Of a DNA stretch of 36,778 nt, positions 17,903 to 25,917 are shown piece by piece. The position numbers were made by a program, and so were the translations under genes. The stretch covers positions 1-36,778 of the forward strand of contig JAGPBF010000015.1 of NCBI GenBank assembly GCA_018063505.1, in the 5' to 3' direction. This DNA is from Rhodoferax sp. GTDB taxonomy: Bacteria > Pseudomonadota > Gammaproteobacteria > Burkholderiales > Burkholderiaceae_C. The notes under the pieces were generated by a model that searched no databases, was not told where the DNA came from, and saw nothing but the letters and a program-made list of their open reading frames with translations. Numbering within the stretch: position 1 is the stretch's first letter; each line of letters begins with the position of its first letter.

Positions 17903-18751
17903 ATGAATGAACAGCACCAACTCGATTCCATGGCGCCGGCGGCGACCGATATGTCGACGCACCAGGGCAAACCGCAGGTGCGCCCTGGCGCAAGCTCCGC
18001 GGCGACGCAAACCGATGCGATACAGGTAGTCTGGGCACGCGACCAGGACGAGGTGCGCCAGGCCCAACGCTTGCGCTTTCAAGTGTTCTCGGACGAAATG
18101 GGCGCCCGACTGCAGACCCGCGTTGCGGGCCACGACATCGACATCTTCGACGACTTCTGCGAACACCTGCTGGTACGCGATCGCCTGACGCACCAGGTGC
18201 TGGGCACCTATCGTGTGCTGACGCCTGCGCAGGCAAGACGGATCGGCAGCACCTACAGCGATACCGAGTTCGACCTGACACGCTTGCGCGGCTTGCGCGG
18301 CAACATGGTCGAGATCGGGCGCAGTTGCGTTCACCCCGATCACCGTCAGGGGCGGGTCATCATGGCCCTGTGGGGAGCATTGGCCGCCTTCATGGTCGAC
18401 AACCGCCTGGACACGATGATCGGATGTGCCAGCATTCCGATGCAGCACAACGGCGCAAACGGCTTCGTCAGTGGTGGCCATGCGGCGGCCAGCATCTGGA
18501 GGCAGCTGCGCCAGCGCCACCTGGCATCGATCGCGTTCCAGGTCCGGCCCCGGCTGCCACTGCCGGTCGACGACCTGAACGCTGACCTGGACGTGGCAGC
18601 GCCGGCCTTGATCCGGGCCTATCTGCGGCTGGGCGCCAAGATCCTGGGTCCACCGGCCTGGGACCCGGATTTCAATACTGCCGATCTGCCGATGATGCTG
18701 CGCATCGCAGACCTGCCCGCGCGTTATCGCAATCACTTCCTGGGGGCATGA
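17903..18751 (+). CDS. OlsB-like GNAT N-acyltransferase
   Basis: A 282-residue protein of the Acetyltransf_5 family, which includes ornithine-lipid synthase subunit OlsB. Characteristic blocks are LRFQVFSDEMGA, DIFDDFCEHLLVRD, LGTYRVLTP, YSDTEFDL and MVEIGRSCVHPDHRQG. OlsB moves a 3-hydroxyacyl group from acyl carrier protein to ornithine, the first step in making phosphorus-free ornithine lipids. The first 40 residues are poorly conserved; the ATG at 17951 is a possible shorter start. The stop overlaps the next phosphoesterase gene. The neighbours (a PlcP-like enzyme, ppk1) favour a role in membrane lipid replacement during phosphate shortage. No OlsA-type second acyltransferase lies in the window. 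Confidence 0.82.
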   Translation: MNEQHQLDSMAPAATDMSTHQGKPQVRPGASSAATQTDAIQVVWARDQDEVRQAQRLRFQVFSDEMGARLQTRVAGHDIDIFDDFCEHLLVRDRLTHQVLGTYRVLTPAQARRIGSTYSDTEFDLTRLRGLRGNMVEIGRSCVHPDHRQGRVIMALWGALAAFMVDNRLDTMIGCASIPMQHNGANGFVSGGHAAASIWRQLRQRHLASIAFQVRPRLPLPVDDLNADLDVAAPALIRAYLRLGAKILGPPAWDPDFNTADLPMMLRIADLPARYRNHFLGA

Positions 18752-19605
18752 TGCGGATGGCTTTCGACGCTATCGGGGCCTGGCGCGACAGCGCCGCCGA
18801 CGTCCCCGACGATGCGCCGGGGCCACGCCGGGCACTTTACCGCGCCATCTTCATTTCCGACCTGCACCTGGGCACCCCTGGCTGCCAGGCCGAGCCATTG
18901 CTCGAGTTCCTCAAGGCGTATCCGAGCCAATACCTGTACCTGGTCGGCGACATCGTCGACGGCTGGCAGTTGCGACGCAAATGGTTCTGGCCGCAGTCGC
19001 ACAATGACGTGGTGCAAAAAATCATGCGCAAGGCGCGCAAGGGTTGCCGCGTGGTGTTCATTCCCGGCAACCACGATGAATTTGCCCGCCAGTTCGACGG
19101 GCACCATTTCGGCGGCATCGAAGTGGCGCTCGAAGCCGTCCATGTGACGGCAAAGGGCCAGCGGCTGTGGGTCATTCATGGCGATGCATTCGACGGCGTG
19201 GTGCAATGCGCGCGCTGGCTGGCCATCGTCGGCGACAACCTGTATGGACTCACGCTGCGCCTGAATCGGCATCTGAACCACATGCGCGGTCGGCTGGGCC
19301 TGCCCTACTGGTCACTGTCGGCGTACCTCAAGCACAAGGTCAAGAAGGCACTCAACTACGTGATGGATTTCGAGCAGGCCGTTGCGGCGCAGGCCCGCCA
19401 CCGGGGCCATGACGGCGTGGTTTGCGGCCACATCCACCGCGCCGCGATGCGCCACATTGACGGGACCCTGTATTGCAACGATGGCGACTGGGTAGAAAGC
19501 CGCACCGCGCTGATCGAACATTGCGATGGTCGACTCGAACTGCTGCACTGGGACCAGCGGCAGCAGCCCATGCAGCAAGTGCGGGCCACCCCTGTCGCCG
19601 CTTGA
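18748..19605 (+). CDS. LpxH/PlcP-type metallophosphoesterase
   Basis: A 285-residue calcineurin-like enzyme. Metal blocks are SDLHLG (38-40), VGDIVDGW, GNHDE (107-111), IHGDAFD and GHIHRAAM. Such proteins are usually named UDP-2,3-diacylglucosamine diphosphatase, but the same subfamily includes PlcP, the phospholipase C that degrades phospholipids in phosphate-starved Sinorhizobium meliloti. Coupling to an OlsB-like gene (starts and stop overlap at 18748-18751) and position before ppk1 favour the PlcP role. The ATGATG start leaves a one-codon ambiguity. LpxH activity is the alternative. Confidence 0.85.
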   Translation: MMRMAFDAIGAWRDSAADVPDDAPGPRRALYRAIFISDLHLGTPGCQAEPLLEFLKAYPSQYLYLVGDIVDGWQLRRKWFWPQSHNDVVQKIMRKARKGCRVVFIPGNHDEFARQFDGHHFGGIEVALEAVHVTAKGQRLWVIHGDAFDGVVQCARWLAIVGDNLYGLTLRLNRHLNHMRGRLGLPYWSLSAYLKHKVKKALNYVMDFEQAVAAQARHRGHDGVVCGHIHRAAMRHIDGTLYCNDGDWVESRTALIEHCDGRLELLHWDQRQQPMQQVRATPVAA

Positions 19606-19708
19606 TCCGCGCACCGTCGCACATACCCGAACCCCGCAATTGGCGGGTCGCTCAGCCGGCCGCTCGCGGCTGTACGGCAGCATGGGTCGGTCATGCAGGA
19701 ACGGCTTA

Positions 19709-19724
19709 TGTCACGGCAATGTCA
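19709..19724 (+). promoter_or_regulatory. Pho box upstream of ppk1
   Basis: TGTCA at 19709-19713 and TGTCA at 19720-19724 are exactly 11 bases apart and on the coding strand, the core pattern of a PhoB site. An AT-rich CAAATAATT, a possible -10 region, begins ten bases after the box. The ppk1 ATG is 41 bases downstream of the box. The rest of the 160-base gap holds short GC dyads (19633-19647, 19653-19672) but no gene. Confidence 0.65.
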
Positions 19725-19765
19725 TCATTGCACCAAATAATTGAAAGATTTCCAGGCGAATTTCC

Positions 19766-21865
19766 ATGACAACCAAGGCCCGTGCCACGCCGGCTGTCCG
19801 TCCGATGGCGTTCCTCGACCGCGATCACAGCATCCTGGCGTTCAATGAGCGCGTGCTCGACTGGGCCCACCGCCCGGATGTGCCGCTGCTCGAGCGGCTG
19901 CGTTATCTGTGTATCGTCTCGTCCAACCTCGACGAGTTTTTCGAGGTGCGCATGGCCGACCATCTGCAGGCCTGGCAAAGCGACATACGCAAGGGCGTCT
20001 ATACGGCGCAGTCCTTCGAGGCGCTGGCGCTGGCCGCGCACACCCTGGTCGATCGGCAATACGCGCTGTACAACGATGCTTTCATGCCAGCCTTCGGCCG
20101 CGAAGGGATCGAAATCATCGGCTTCAGCGACCGCACGCCCGCGCAGACGCGCTGGGTCCACCAGCACTTCGAACGCGAAGTGCGACCCTTGTTGATACCG
20201 GTAGGCCTTGATCCGTCACATCCGTTTCCGCAGGTCGCCAACAAGACCCTGAACTTCATCGTGCGCCTGGGAGGCAAGGACGCGTTCGGGCGCGAGAACG
20301 ACATCGCCATCGTCAAAATTCCACGGGTGCTGCCTCGGCTGATCCGCATGCCCGACAAAGTGTCCGGCGGCAAGGCGGCTTTCGTGTCGCTGTCCAGCGT
20401 CATCCGGGCCCATCTGCCCAGCTTGTTCCCAGGCCGCGATGTGGGCCAGTTTTCGCAGTTTCGCGTGACCCGGCATTCGGACCTGGCGGTGGACGAAGAC
20501 GATGTGCGCAACCTGCGCACGGCAATGCGGCTGGGCCTTCAGCAGCGCCACTTCGGCCAGGCCGTGCGGCTCGAAGTGGCGGCCGGATGTTCCGACTACC
20601 TGGCCGATTTCCTGCTGAGCCAGTTCAATCTGCCATCGCAGGCCTTGTATCGGGTACACGGTCCGGTCAATCTGGTGCGCCTGCAGCAACTGATCAACCT
20701 GGTCGACGCACCACGCCTGTTGTTCGTACCCTATGCCGCAACCGATACCGCGCAGGCGCTGGGCAACCAGTCGGTGTTCGAACGGCTGAAGCTGGGCGAC
20801 ATTCTGTTGCACCACCCCTACGAGAGCTTCAGCCTGGTGCTGGAATTCCTGCGCGAGGCGGTCGACGACCCGCAGGTGCTGGCGATCAAGCAAACCATCT
20901 ACCGCACCGGCCCCGATCCACTGCTGATGAATCTGTTGTGCGAAGCGGTTCGCCGTGGCAAGGAAGTTACGGCCGTGGTGGAGCTCAAGGCCCGCTTCGA
21001 TGAAGAAGCGAACATCAACTGGGCCGAACGCCTGGAGTCGGTCGGCGCGCAGGTGGTCTATGGCGTAGTCGGACTCAAGACCCACGCCAAGATGCTGCTG
21101 ATCACCCGGCGCGAAGGTCACAAGCTGGTGCGCTACGCGCATCTGTCGACCGGCAACTACAACGTGCGCACGGCCGGCCTGTACACCGACATCGGTCATC
21201 TGAGTGCCGACCCGCTGCTGACCTCGGACATCGAGCAAGTGTTCCTGCACCTGGCCAGCCAGAGCCGGCTGCCGCGGCTGCACCATGTGTGGGTGGCACC
21301 GTTTCACCTGCAGCGCCGATTCATCGCCTGCATCGAACAGGTGGGCGAAGCGGCCGCACGCGGCCAGGACGCACGCATCGTGCTCAAGATGAATGCATTG
21401 ACCGACGAGACGCTGATGACGGCCCTGATGCGCGCCGGACAACAAGGCGCACGCATCGACCTGATTGTGCGCGGGGCCTGCATGTTGCCGCCGGAGGTGC
21501 CCGGCCAGACCGACAACATCCGGGTTCGCTCCATCATCGGCCGCTTTCTGGAGCATTCCCGGGTGTTTTATTTCCGGATGGGCGACACGGAGCAGCTGTT
21601 CCTGTCCAGCGCGGACTGGATGAACCGCAACATGTTGCGCCGCATCGAAATCGCCTGGCCCATCACAGACCCGACACTGCGCCAGCGCATCATCGATGAA
21701 TGCCTGGTTGCCAGCCTGCACGATCGGCGCGACGCGTGGCTGTTGTCGGCCGACGGTCACTACCAGCGCGTGCACACGCACGCGAAAGACGACGGCCCCG
21801 GCATGCAGGATGCACTGATGGCACGGTATGCAGCGCGTTCACGCAAGGAGATTGGATGGACCTGA
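19766..21865 (+). CDS. ppk1: Polyphosphate kinase 1
   Basis: A 699-residue PPK1, the usual length. It polymerizes the gamma-phosphate of ATP into polyphosphate. The N-terminal block is FLDRDHSILAFNERVLDWA...SNLDEFFEVRM; the two conserved histidines are His440 (KTHAKMLLI) and His459 (YAHLSTGNYN), equal to E. coli His435 and His454. The start follows the sequence AGGCGA and lies downstream of a Pho box. Its end overlaps sixA by ten bases. No exopolyphosphatase gene is present here. Confidence 0.97.
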   Translation: MTTKARATPAVRPMAFLDRDHSILAFNERVLDWAHRPDVPLLERLRYLCIVSSNLDEFFEVRMADHLQAWQSDIRKGVYTAQSFEALALAAHTLVDRQYALYNDAFMPAFGREGIEIIGFSDRTPAQTRWVHQHFEREVRPLLIPVGLDPSHPFPQVANKTLNFIVRLGGKDAFGRENDIAIVKIPRVLPRLIRMPDKVSGGKAAFVSLSSVIRAHLPSLFPGRDVGQFSQFRVTRHSDLAVDEDDVRNLRTAMRLGLQQRHFGQAVRLEVAAGCSDYLADFLLSQFNLPSQALYRVHGPVNLVRLQQLINLVDAPRLLFVPYAATDTAQALGNQSVFERLKLGDILLHHPYESFSLVLEFLREAVDDPQVLAIKQTIYRTGPDPLLMNLLCEAVRRGKEVTAVVELKARFDEEANINWAERLESVGAQVVYGVVGLKTHAKMLLITRREGHKLVRYAHLSTGNYNVRTAGLYTDIGHLSADPLLTSDIEQVFLHLASQSRLPRLHHVWVAPFHLQRRFIACIEQVGEAAARGQDARIVLKMNALTDETLMTALMRAGQQGARIDLIVRGACMLPPEVPGQTDNIRVRSIIGRFLEHSRVFYFRMGDTEQLFLSSADWMNRNMLRRIEIAWPITDPTLRQRIIDECLVASLHDRRDAWLLSADGHYQRVHTHAKDDGPGMQDALMARYAARSRKEIGWT

Positions 21866-22317
21866 TTTTGTGGCGTCACGCCGACGCCGAAGATGGTGAC
21901 GAGAGCATCGAGGACATGAACCGGGTGCTGACGCCACGCGGCGTCAAGCAGGCCGCGCGCGTGGCCGGCTGGCTGGATCGCCAATTGCCCGAAGGTACGC
22001 GCGTTCTGAGCAGCCCGGCCCGGCGCTGCGAACAGACTGCAATGGCGCTGGGACGCAAGTACAAGGTCCGGCCTGAACTGGGCCCCGAAGCAAGCAGCGA
22101 CCAACTGCTCGAAGCGGCCCAATGGCCCCACTCCAAGCACGCCGTGCTGATCGTCGGTCACCAGCCCATGCTGGGCGAGACCATCGCCCGGCTACTGCCG
22201 TTCGAGCATCCGGCCTGTCCGGTCCGCAAGGGCATGGTCTGGTGGCTGCGCACGCGCGAGCGTGACGGCCACCAGCAGACCGTGGTGGCCGCGGTCCAGT
22301 CGCCGGAGATGCTTTAG
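21856..22317 (+). CDS. sixA: Phosphohistidine phosphatase SixA
   Basis: A 153-residue histidine-phosphatase-superfamily protein. The catalytic RHADAE motif (His8) is followed by RVLSSPARRCEQTA and the second histidine in IVGHQPMLG. The ATG at 21856 has AAGGAG five bases upstream and overlaps the ppk1 3' end; the longer frame from 21700 is internal to ppk1. SixA removes phosphate from phosphohistidine, for example in phosphotransfer proteins. Pairing with ppk is common in betaproteobacteria. Confidence 0.93.
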   Translation: MDLILWRHADAEDGDESIEDMNRVLTPRGVKQAARVAGWLDRQLPEGTRVLSSPARRCEQTAMALGRKYKVRPELGPEASSDQLLEAAQWPHSKHAVLIVGHQPMLGETIARLLPFEHPACPVRKGMVWWLRTRERDGHQQTVVAAVQSPEML

Positions 22318-22350
22318 TACGGCAGATTGCATTGCCTGCGCCAGCAGGAT

Positions 22351-22914
22351 TCAGGCCTTGGCCGGACGGCCGGTCTTGATCGCGGGCACGGCGGCCAGCG
22401 CAGCCAGGTAGTCGGCACTGTCCATCGCGGCCAGTGCCTTGATGCCGGCGCGCAACAGTTCGCTTTTCTTGATCGGTGCACCCAGCTTGCCGGCACGTTG
22501 CTTGAGTTGCTCCAGCACCAGGAATTCGGGTTTCGGTATCGTGAAGCTGTCGCGCACCAGTTTGGCTTTCCTGACCTTGGCCACTTTGGCCACTTTGGCT
22601 ACTTTTGCCGGTTTGGCCAGTTTGGCCACCTCTGCGACCTTTGAGGTCTTTGCGGACTTGGCCACCTTCGCAGCCTTGACGGTTTTGGGCGTCGACACGG
22701 TTTTGGGGGCCACCGGTTTGGTTGTGGCGCCGGATGACCGGTTCGCCCTTTTCACGCTCGCAGCGGCGCTCGATTTCGCCGGTCCGGCCACTGGTGCGGA
22801 CGCCGGAGCCGGCGCCGACACCGAGACGCTCGCGGGCACGGCAGCAGCTACCGACACTTCAGGCACAGATTTGCCGAGCGACTTCGCGGCAGGCCTGCGG
22901 GTTGCAGAAACCAT
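22351..22914 (-). CDS. Lys/Ala-rich histone-like protein with ribbon-helix-helix-like C-terminus
   Basis: A 187-residue protein. Residues 1-75 are Ala/Pro/Ser/Val-rich and disordered. Residues 79-116 hold repeated AKV/AKVAK units, basic like the tails of histone H1-like and AlgP-type proteins. From about 122 the segment SFTIPKPEFLVLEQLKQRA...KKSELLRAGIKAL resembles a ribbon-helix-helix DNA-binding fold. The ATG at 22914 has AAGGAG eight bases upstream, and a TATATA element lies about 30 bases upstream on the minus strand. The open frame runs far past it, antisense to the next gene, and is rejected. A nucleoid-associated role is inferred. The repeat is also visible as 9-base units in the DNA (about 22566-22680), so copy number may vary between strains. 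Confidence 0.82.
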   Translation of the reverse strand: MVSATRRPAAKSLGKSVPEVSVAAAVPASVSVSAPAPASAPVAGPAKSSAAASVKRANRSSGATTKPVAPKTVSTPKTVKAAKVAKSAKTSKVAEVAKLAKPAKVAKVAKVAKVRKAKLVRDSFTIPKPEFLVLEQLKQRAGKLGAPIKKSELLRAGIKALAAMDSADYLAALAAVPAIKTGRPAKA

Positions 22915-22993
22915 GGATTCAACTCCTTCAATTAACGATTTATATAGTTTATTCGGTTTCCGGCGGTTTTCATGACAGACAGCAAATCGCGTG

Positions 22994-23010
22994 GTCACCA
23001 CACAGGTGAC
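22994..23010. promoter_or_regulatory. NtrC-like enhancer dyad
   Basis: GTCACC-N5-GGTGAC is a perfect inverted repeat whose core CACC-N5-GGTG matches the NtrC consensus GCACC-N5-GGTGC. It lies 78 bases upstream of the sigma-54 promoter at 23089, a normal enhancer distance. A second perfect dyad, CCGGCAA-N6-TTGCCGG (23015-23034), lies just downstream and is unassigned. Confidence 0.62.
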
Positions 23011-23088
23011 GGCGCCGGCAAGCCTGGTTGCCGGACGCTGCCTTGCAGTGATAATGGCTTTTCCCGCAACGAGGTTCGGCGCCCTGCC

Positions 23089-23104
23089 TGGCACCGTTCT
23101 TGCA
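23089..23104 (+). promoter_or_regulatory. Sigma-54 promoter of the NMT1-type ABC operon
   Basis: TGGCAC-CGTTC-TTGCA matches the sigma-54 consensus, with GG and GC separated by ten bases. The operon's first ATG is 57 bases downstream. Confidence 0.75.
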
Positions 23105-23160
23105 AGTAGTGTCGACCAGATCCGTCGATTTTCCTGAAACACTCTTCGCCCCTGACCACC

Positions 23161-24192
23161 ATGCTCAAGACCCTCGTTTCCCGCCTGGCGCCGGCCCTGC
23201 TTCTGGCCGCCAACTGCAGCTTTGCGCAGGCTCAGACTACGCCGATCAAGTTCATCCTGGACTGGCGCTTTGAAGGCCCCGCGGCATTGTTCCTGACGCC
23301 GCTGGCCAAGGGATACTTCAAGGACGCCAAGCTCGATGTCAGTGTCGACGCCGGCAACGGATCGGGTGGCGCCGTGACACGGGTTGCGGCTGGAACCTAC
23401 GACATGGGTTTTGCCGACCTGGCGGCGCTGATGGAGTTCCATGCCAACAATCCGGACGCCAGCAACAAGCCTGTGGCCGTGATGATGGTCTACAACAACA
23501 CGCCGGCCTCGGTAATGGCGCTGAAGAAGTCGGGCATCCAGAAGCCGGCCGACCTCAACGGCAAGAAGCTGGGCGCACCGGTGTTTGACGCCGGACGACG
23601 CGCTTTCCCGATCTTCCAGAAGGCCAACGGCATCACCAGCGTGACCTGGACCGCGATGGACCCGCCACTGCGCGAAACCATGCTGGCCCGCGGCGATGTC
23701 GACGCCATCACCGGCTTCACCTTCACTTCGCTGCTCAACCTCGAGGCCCGGGGCGTCAAGGCATCCGACGTGGTGGTCCTCCCCTACCCCGACTTTGGCG
23801 TCAAGCTGTATGGCAATGCCATCATCGTCTCGCCCAGGCTGCTCAAGGAGAATCCTGCTGCAGTCAAGGCCTTTCTGCTCGCCTTCACCAAAGGCGCACG
23901 CGACGTGATCGCCAAGCCCGATGACGCGATCGCGTTCGTCAAGCAACGCGACGGCATCATCAATGTGGCGCTGGAGCAGCGCCGCCTGCGCCTGGCCATC
24001 GACACCGTCATCAACAGCCCCGACGCACGGTCCGAAGGTTTCGGCCAGATCGTGGCGCCGCGCCTGTCGCTGATGGCCAGCCAGGTGTCGGACGCCTTCA
24101 ATACCAAGACCCGGGTCGACGCCAATGCGATCTGGGACGGCTCCTTGCTTCCCACGCGCGCCGAACTGAACATCCTGCCGGCCAGCAAGTAA
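23161..24192 (+). CDS. ABC transporter substrate-binding protein (NMT1/THI5 family)
   Basis: A 343-residue periplasmic binding protein with a signal peptide (cleavage about residue 24, FAQAQ). The family segments are IKFILDWRFEGPAALFL, LAKGYFKDAKLDV, GNGSGG and YDMGFADLAALMEF. NMT1/THI5-type proteins bind pyrimidine precursors, and related ones bind nitrate, taurine or other small nitrogen or sulfur compounds. The sigma-54 promoter and NtrC-like site upstream favour a nitrogen-containing substrate. The start codon begins the signal peptide. The ATPase gene follows after two bases. Confidence 0.9.
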   Translation: MLKTLVSRLAPALLLAANCSFAQAQTTPIKFILDWRFEGPAALFLTPLAKGYFKDAKLDVSVDAGNGSGGAVTRVAAGTYDMGFADLAALMEFHANNPDASNKPVAVMMVYNNTPASVMALKKSGIQKPADLNGKKLGAPVFDAGRRAFPIFQKANGITSVTWTAMDPPLRETMLARGDVDAITGFTFTSLLNLEARGVKASDVVVLPYPDFGVKLYGNAIIVSPRLLKENPAAVKAFLLAFTKGARDVIAKPDDAIAFVKQRDGIINVALEQRRLRLAIDTVINSPDARSEGFGQIVAPRLSLMASQVSDAFNTKTRVDANAIWDGSLLPTRAELNILPASK

Positions 24193-24194
24193 GC

Positions 24195-25049
24195 ATGGCA
24201 GAGCGTGCGGCAGCACCGGCGCAGCAAGCTGCGTTCGTCGACTTTCAGGACGTCTGGCTGGCTTACAACCAGGAACTGCTGGACAAGCAGCAGTTCGCGG
24301 TCGAGGCGATCAACCTGCAGGTGCGCACCGGCGAATTCATCGCCATCGTCGGACCCTCAGGTTGCGGCAAGTCGACCTTCATGAAACTCACCACCGGCCT
24401 GCGCATGCCCTCGCGTGGCCGCATTCTGATCGACGGACAGCCGGTCACCGGCCCGCTGAAGATATCCGGCATGGCCTTCCAGGCGCCCTCGCTGCTGCCC
24501 TGGCGCACCACGCTGGACAACGTGTTGCTGCCACTGGAGATCGTCGAGCCTTACCGCAGCAATTTCAAACGTGAGCGCGCGCAATACGCCGAGCGGGCCC
24601 GCAGGCTGCTCGACCGCGTCGGCCTGCAGGGATATGCCGACAAGTACCCCTGGCAACTCTCGGGCGGCATGCAGCAGCGCGTGAGCATCTGCCGCGCGCT
24701 GATCCACGAACCCCGGATGTTGCTGCTCGACGAACCCTTTGGTGCGCTCGATGCCTTCACCCGCGAAGAACTCTGGGCCATCCTGCGCGAGTTGTGGCTG
24801 GAGCAGCAGTTCAACGTGGTGCTGGTCACGCACGACCTGCGCGAATCCGTGTTCCTGGCCGACACTGTGTATGTGATGCGCAAGAGCCCGGGCCGCTTCG
24901 TGGTGCGCAAGGAGATCGACCTGCCCCGCGAGCGCGACCTGGAGGTCACCTACACCAGCGCGTTCAGCGACATCGTGCATGAACTGCGCAGCCATATCGG
25001 CGCTTTCCGCAAACCCGGCAACGCACAGACCCACAAGGACTCGCCATGA
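24195..25049 (+). CDS. ABC transporter ATP-binding protein (nitrate/taurine/NMT1 group)
   Basis: A 284-residue ATPase: Walker A GPSGCGKS (53-60), Q-loop MAFQAPSLLPWRT, signature LSGGMQQRVSICRAL, Walker B MLLLDEPFGALD and switch His in VTHDLRE. The LLPWRT Q-loop is typical of the TauB/SsuB/NrtD/ThiZ group. It drives the permease encoded next; the stop overlaps that start as ATGA. Confidence 0.93.
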   Translation: MAERAAAPAQQAAFVDFQDVWLAYNQELLDKQQFAVEAINLQVRTGEFIAIVGPSGCGKSTFMKLTTGLRMPSRGRILIDGQPVTGPLKISGMAFQAPSLLPWRTTLDNVLLPLEIVEPYRSNFKRERAQYAERARRLLDRVGLQGYADKYPWQLSGGMQQRVSICRALIHEPRMLLLDEPFGALDAFTREELWAILRELWLEQQFNVVLVTHDLRESVFLADTVYVMRKSPGRFVVRKEIDLPRERDLEVTYTSAFSDIVHELRSHIGAFRKPGNAQTHKDSP

Positions 25050-25813
25050 ACGCGCGTACCGTCGAACGCTGGGCACCGCTGGTGCTGCTGGTGGCACTGG
25101 TGGCATTGTGGGAAGTCGCCTGCACGGTGCTCGACGTGCCCGAATACATCTTTCCCAGTCCGGTGCAGATCTTCCATGCGCTCAACGAGTTCACCGGCCC
25201 GATTGCGCTGGCCGCCTGGCAGACCTTCTGGGTCACCATGGTCGGCTTCGGTTTGTCCATCGTGGTCGGCGTATTGCTGGGGTTTCTGGTCGGTTCGACC
25301 AGGCTCGCCTATGCCGCCGTATTCCCGTTGATGGTGGCCTTCAATGCCGTGCCCAAGGCTGCGATCGTGCCGATCCTGGTGGTGTGGTTCGGCATCGGTA
25401 TCGGGCCGGGCATCCTGACCGCATTCCTGATTTCGTTTTTTCCGATCATGGTCAACATGGCCACCGGGTTGGCCACGCTGGAGCCCGAGCTCGAGGATGT
25501 GTTGCGGGTGCTGGGTGCCAAACGGCGCGATGTGCTGCTCAAGGTGGGGCTGCCCCGTTCGTTGCCGTACGTCTTTGCCTCGCTCAAGGTGGCGATCACG
25601 CTGGCATTTGTGGGCACCGTACTGGCCGAGATGACCGCAGGCGATTCAGGTATCGGTTATCTGATGCAGAGCGCCGGTTCACAGCAGCGCATGGCGCTGG
25701 CATTTGCCGGCCTGGTGGTGATCGGCGCCATGGCCATGGCGATGTACGAGTTGTTCAGCTACATCGAGAAACATACGACCGGCTGGGCGCACCGGGGATC
25801 GCAGAACACCTGA
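25046..25813 (+). CDS. ABC transporter permease (nitrate/taurine/NMT1 group)
   Basis: A 255-residue permease with about six membrane helices (first at about 9-29). The cytoplasmic coupling motif is the EAA-like segment EDVLRVLGAKRRDVLLKVGLPRSLPYV. IFPSPVQIF near the N-terminus and the C-terminal GDSGIGYLM segment are typical for the TauC/SsuC/ThiX group. It completes the three-gene importer. It converges with the metallopeptidase gene. Confidence 0.93.
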   Translation: MNARTVERWAPLVLLVALVALWEVACTVLDVPEYIFPSPVQIFHALNEFTGPIALAAWQTFWVTMVGFGLSIVVGVLLGFLVGSTRLAYAAVFPLMVAFNAVPKAAIVPILVVWFGIGIGPGILTAFLISFFPIMVNMATGLATLEPELEDVLRVLGAKRRDVLLKVGLPRSLPYVFASLKVAITLAFVGTVLAEMTAGDSGIGYLMQSAGSQQRMALAFAGLVVIGAMAMAMYELFSYIEKHTTGWAHRGSQNT

Positions 25814-25872
25814 CCGGCAGTGCGCACGGCAGCGCGCGCAAGCACGACTGCTGCCGCATCTGGACGCGTTCA

Positions 25873-25888
25873 GCGCCATCACTGGCGC
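25873..25888. terminator. Possible bidirectional stem-loop between convergent genes
   Basis: GCGCCA-TCAC-TGGCGC forms a six-base-pair stem with a four-base loop in the gap between the ABC permease and the metallopeptidase. No T-run follows on either strand, so termination activity is uncertain. Confidence 0.35.
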
Positions 25889-25917
25889 ACTGCACCTGGA
25901 CGTTCACTTTGCGCTTG

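Noticed and set aside
18748-19605. Naming the enzyme LpxH outright
   Set aside because: The LpxH and PlcP branches share these motifs and the context favours PlcP; no residue visible to me separates them.
20216-21781. A 521-codon minus-strand frame inside ppk1
   Set aside because: Antisense shadow of a fully conserved ppk1; no family motifs, no ribosome-binding site.
22566-22680. Short tandem repeats as a CRISPR or minisatellite
   Set aside because: They are coding AKV repeats in frame with the histone-like protein; no spacer structure.
22915-24216. Extension of the histone-like gene through the NMT1-type binding-protein gene
   Set aside because: The extension is antisense to a clear gene; AAGGAG precedes the internal ATG at 22914.
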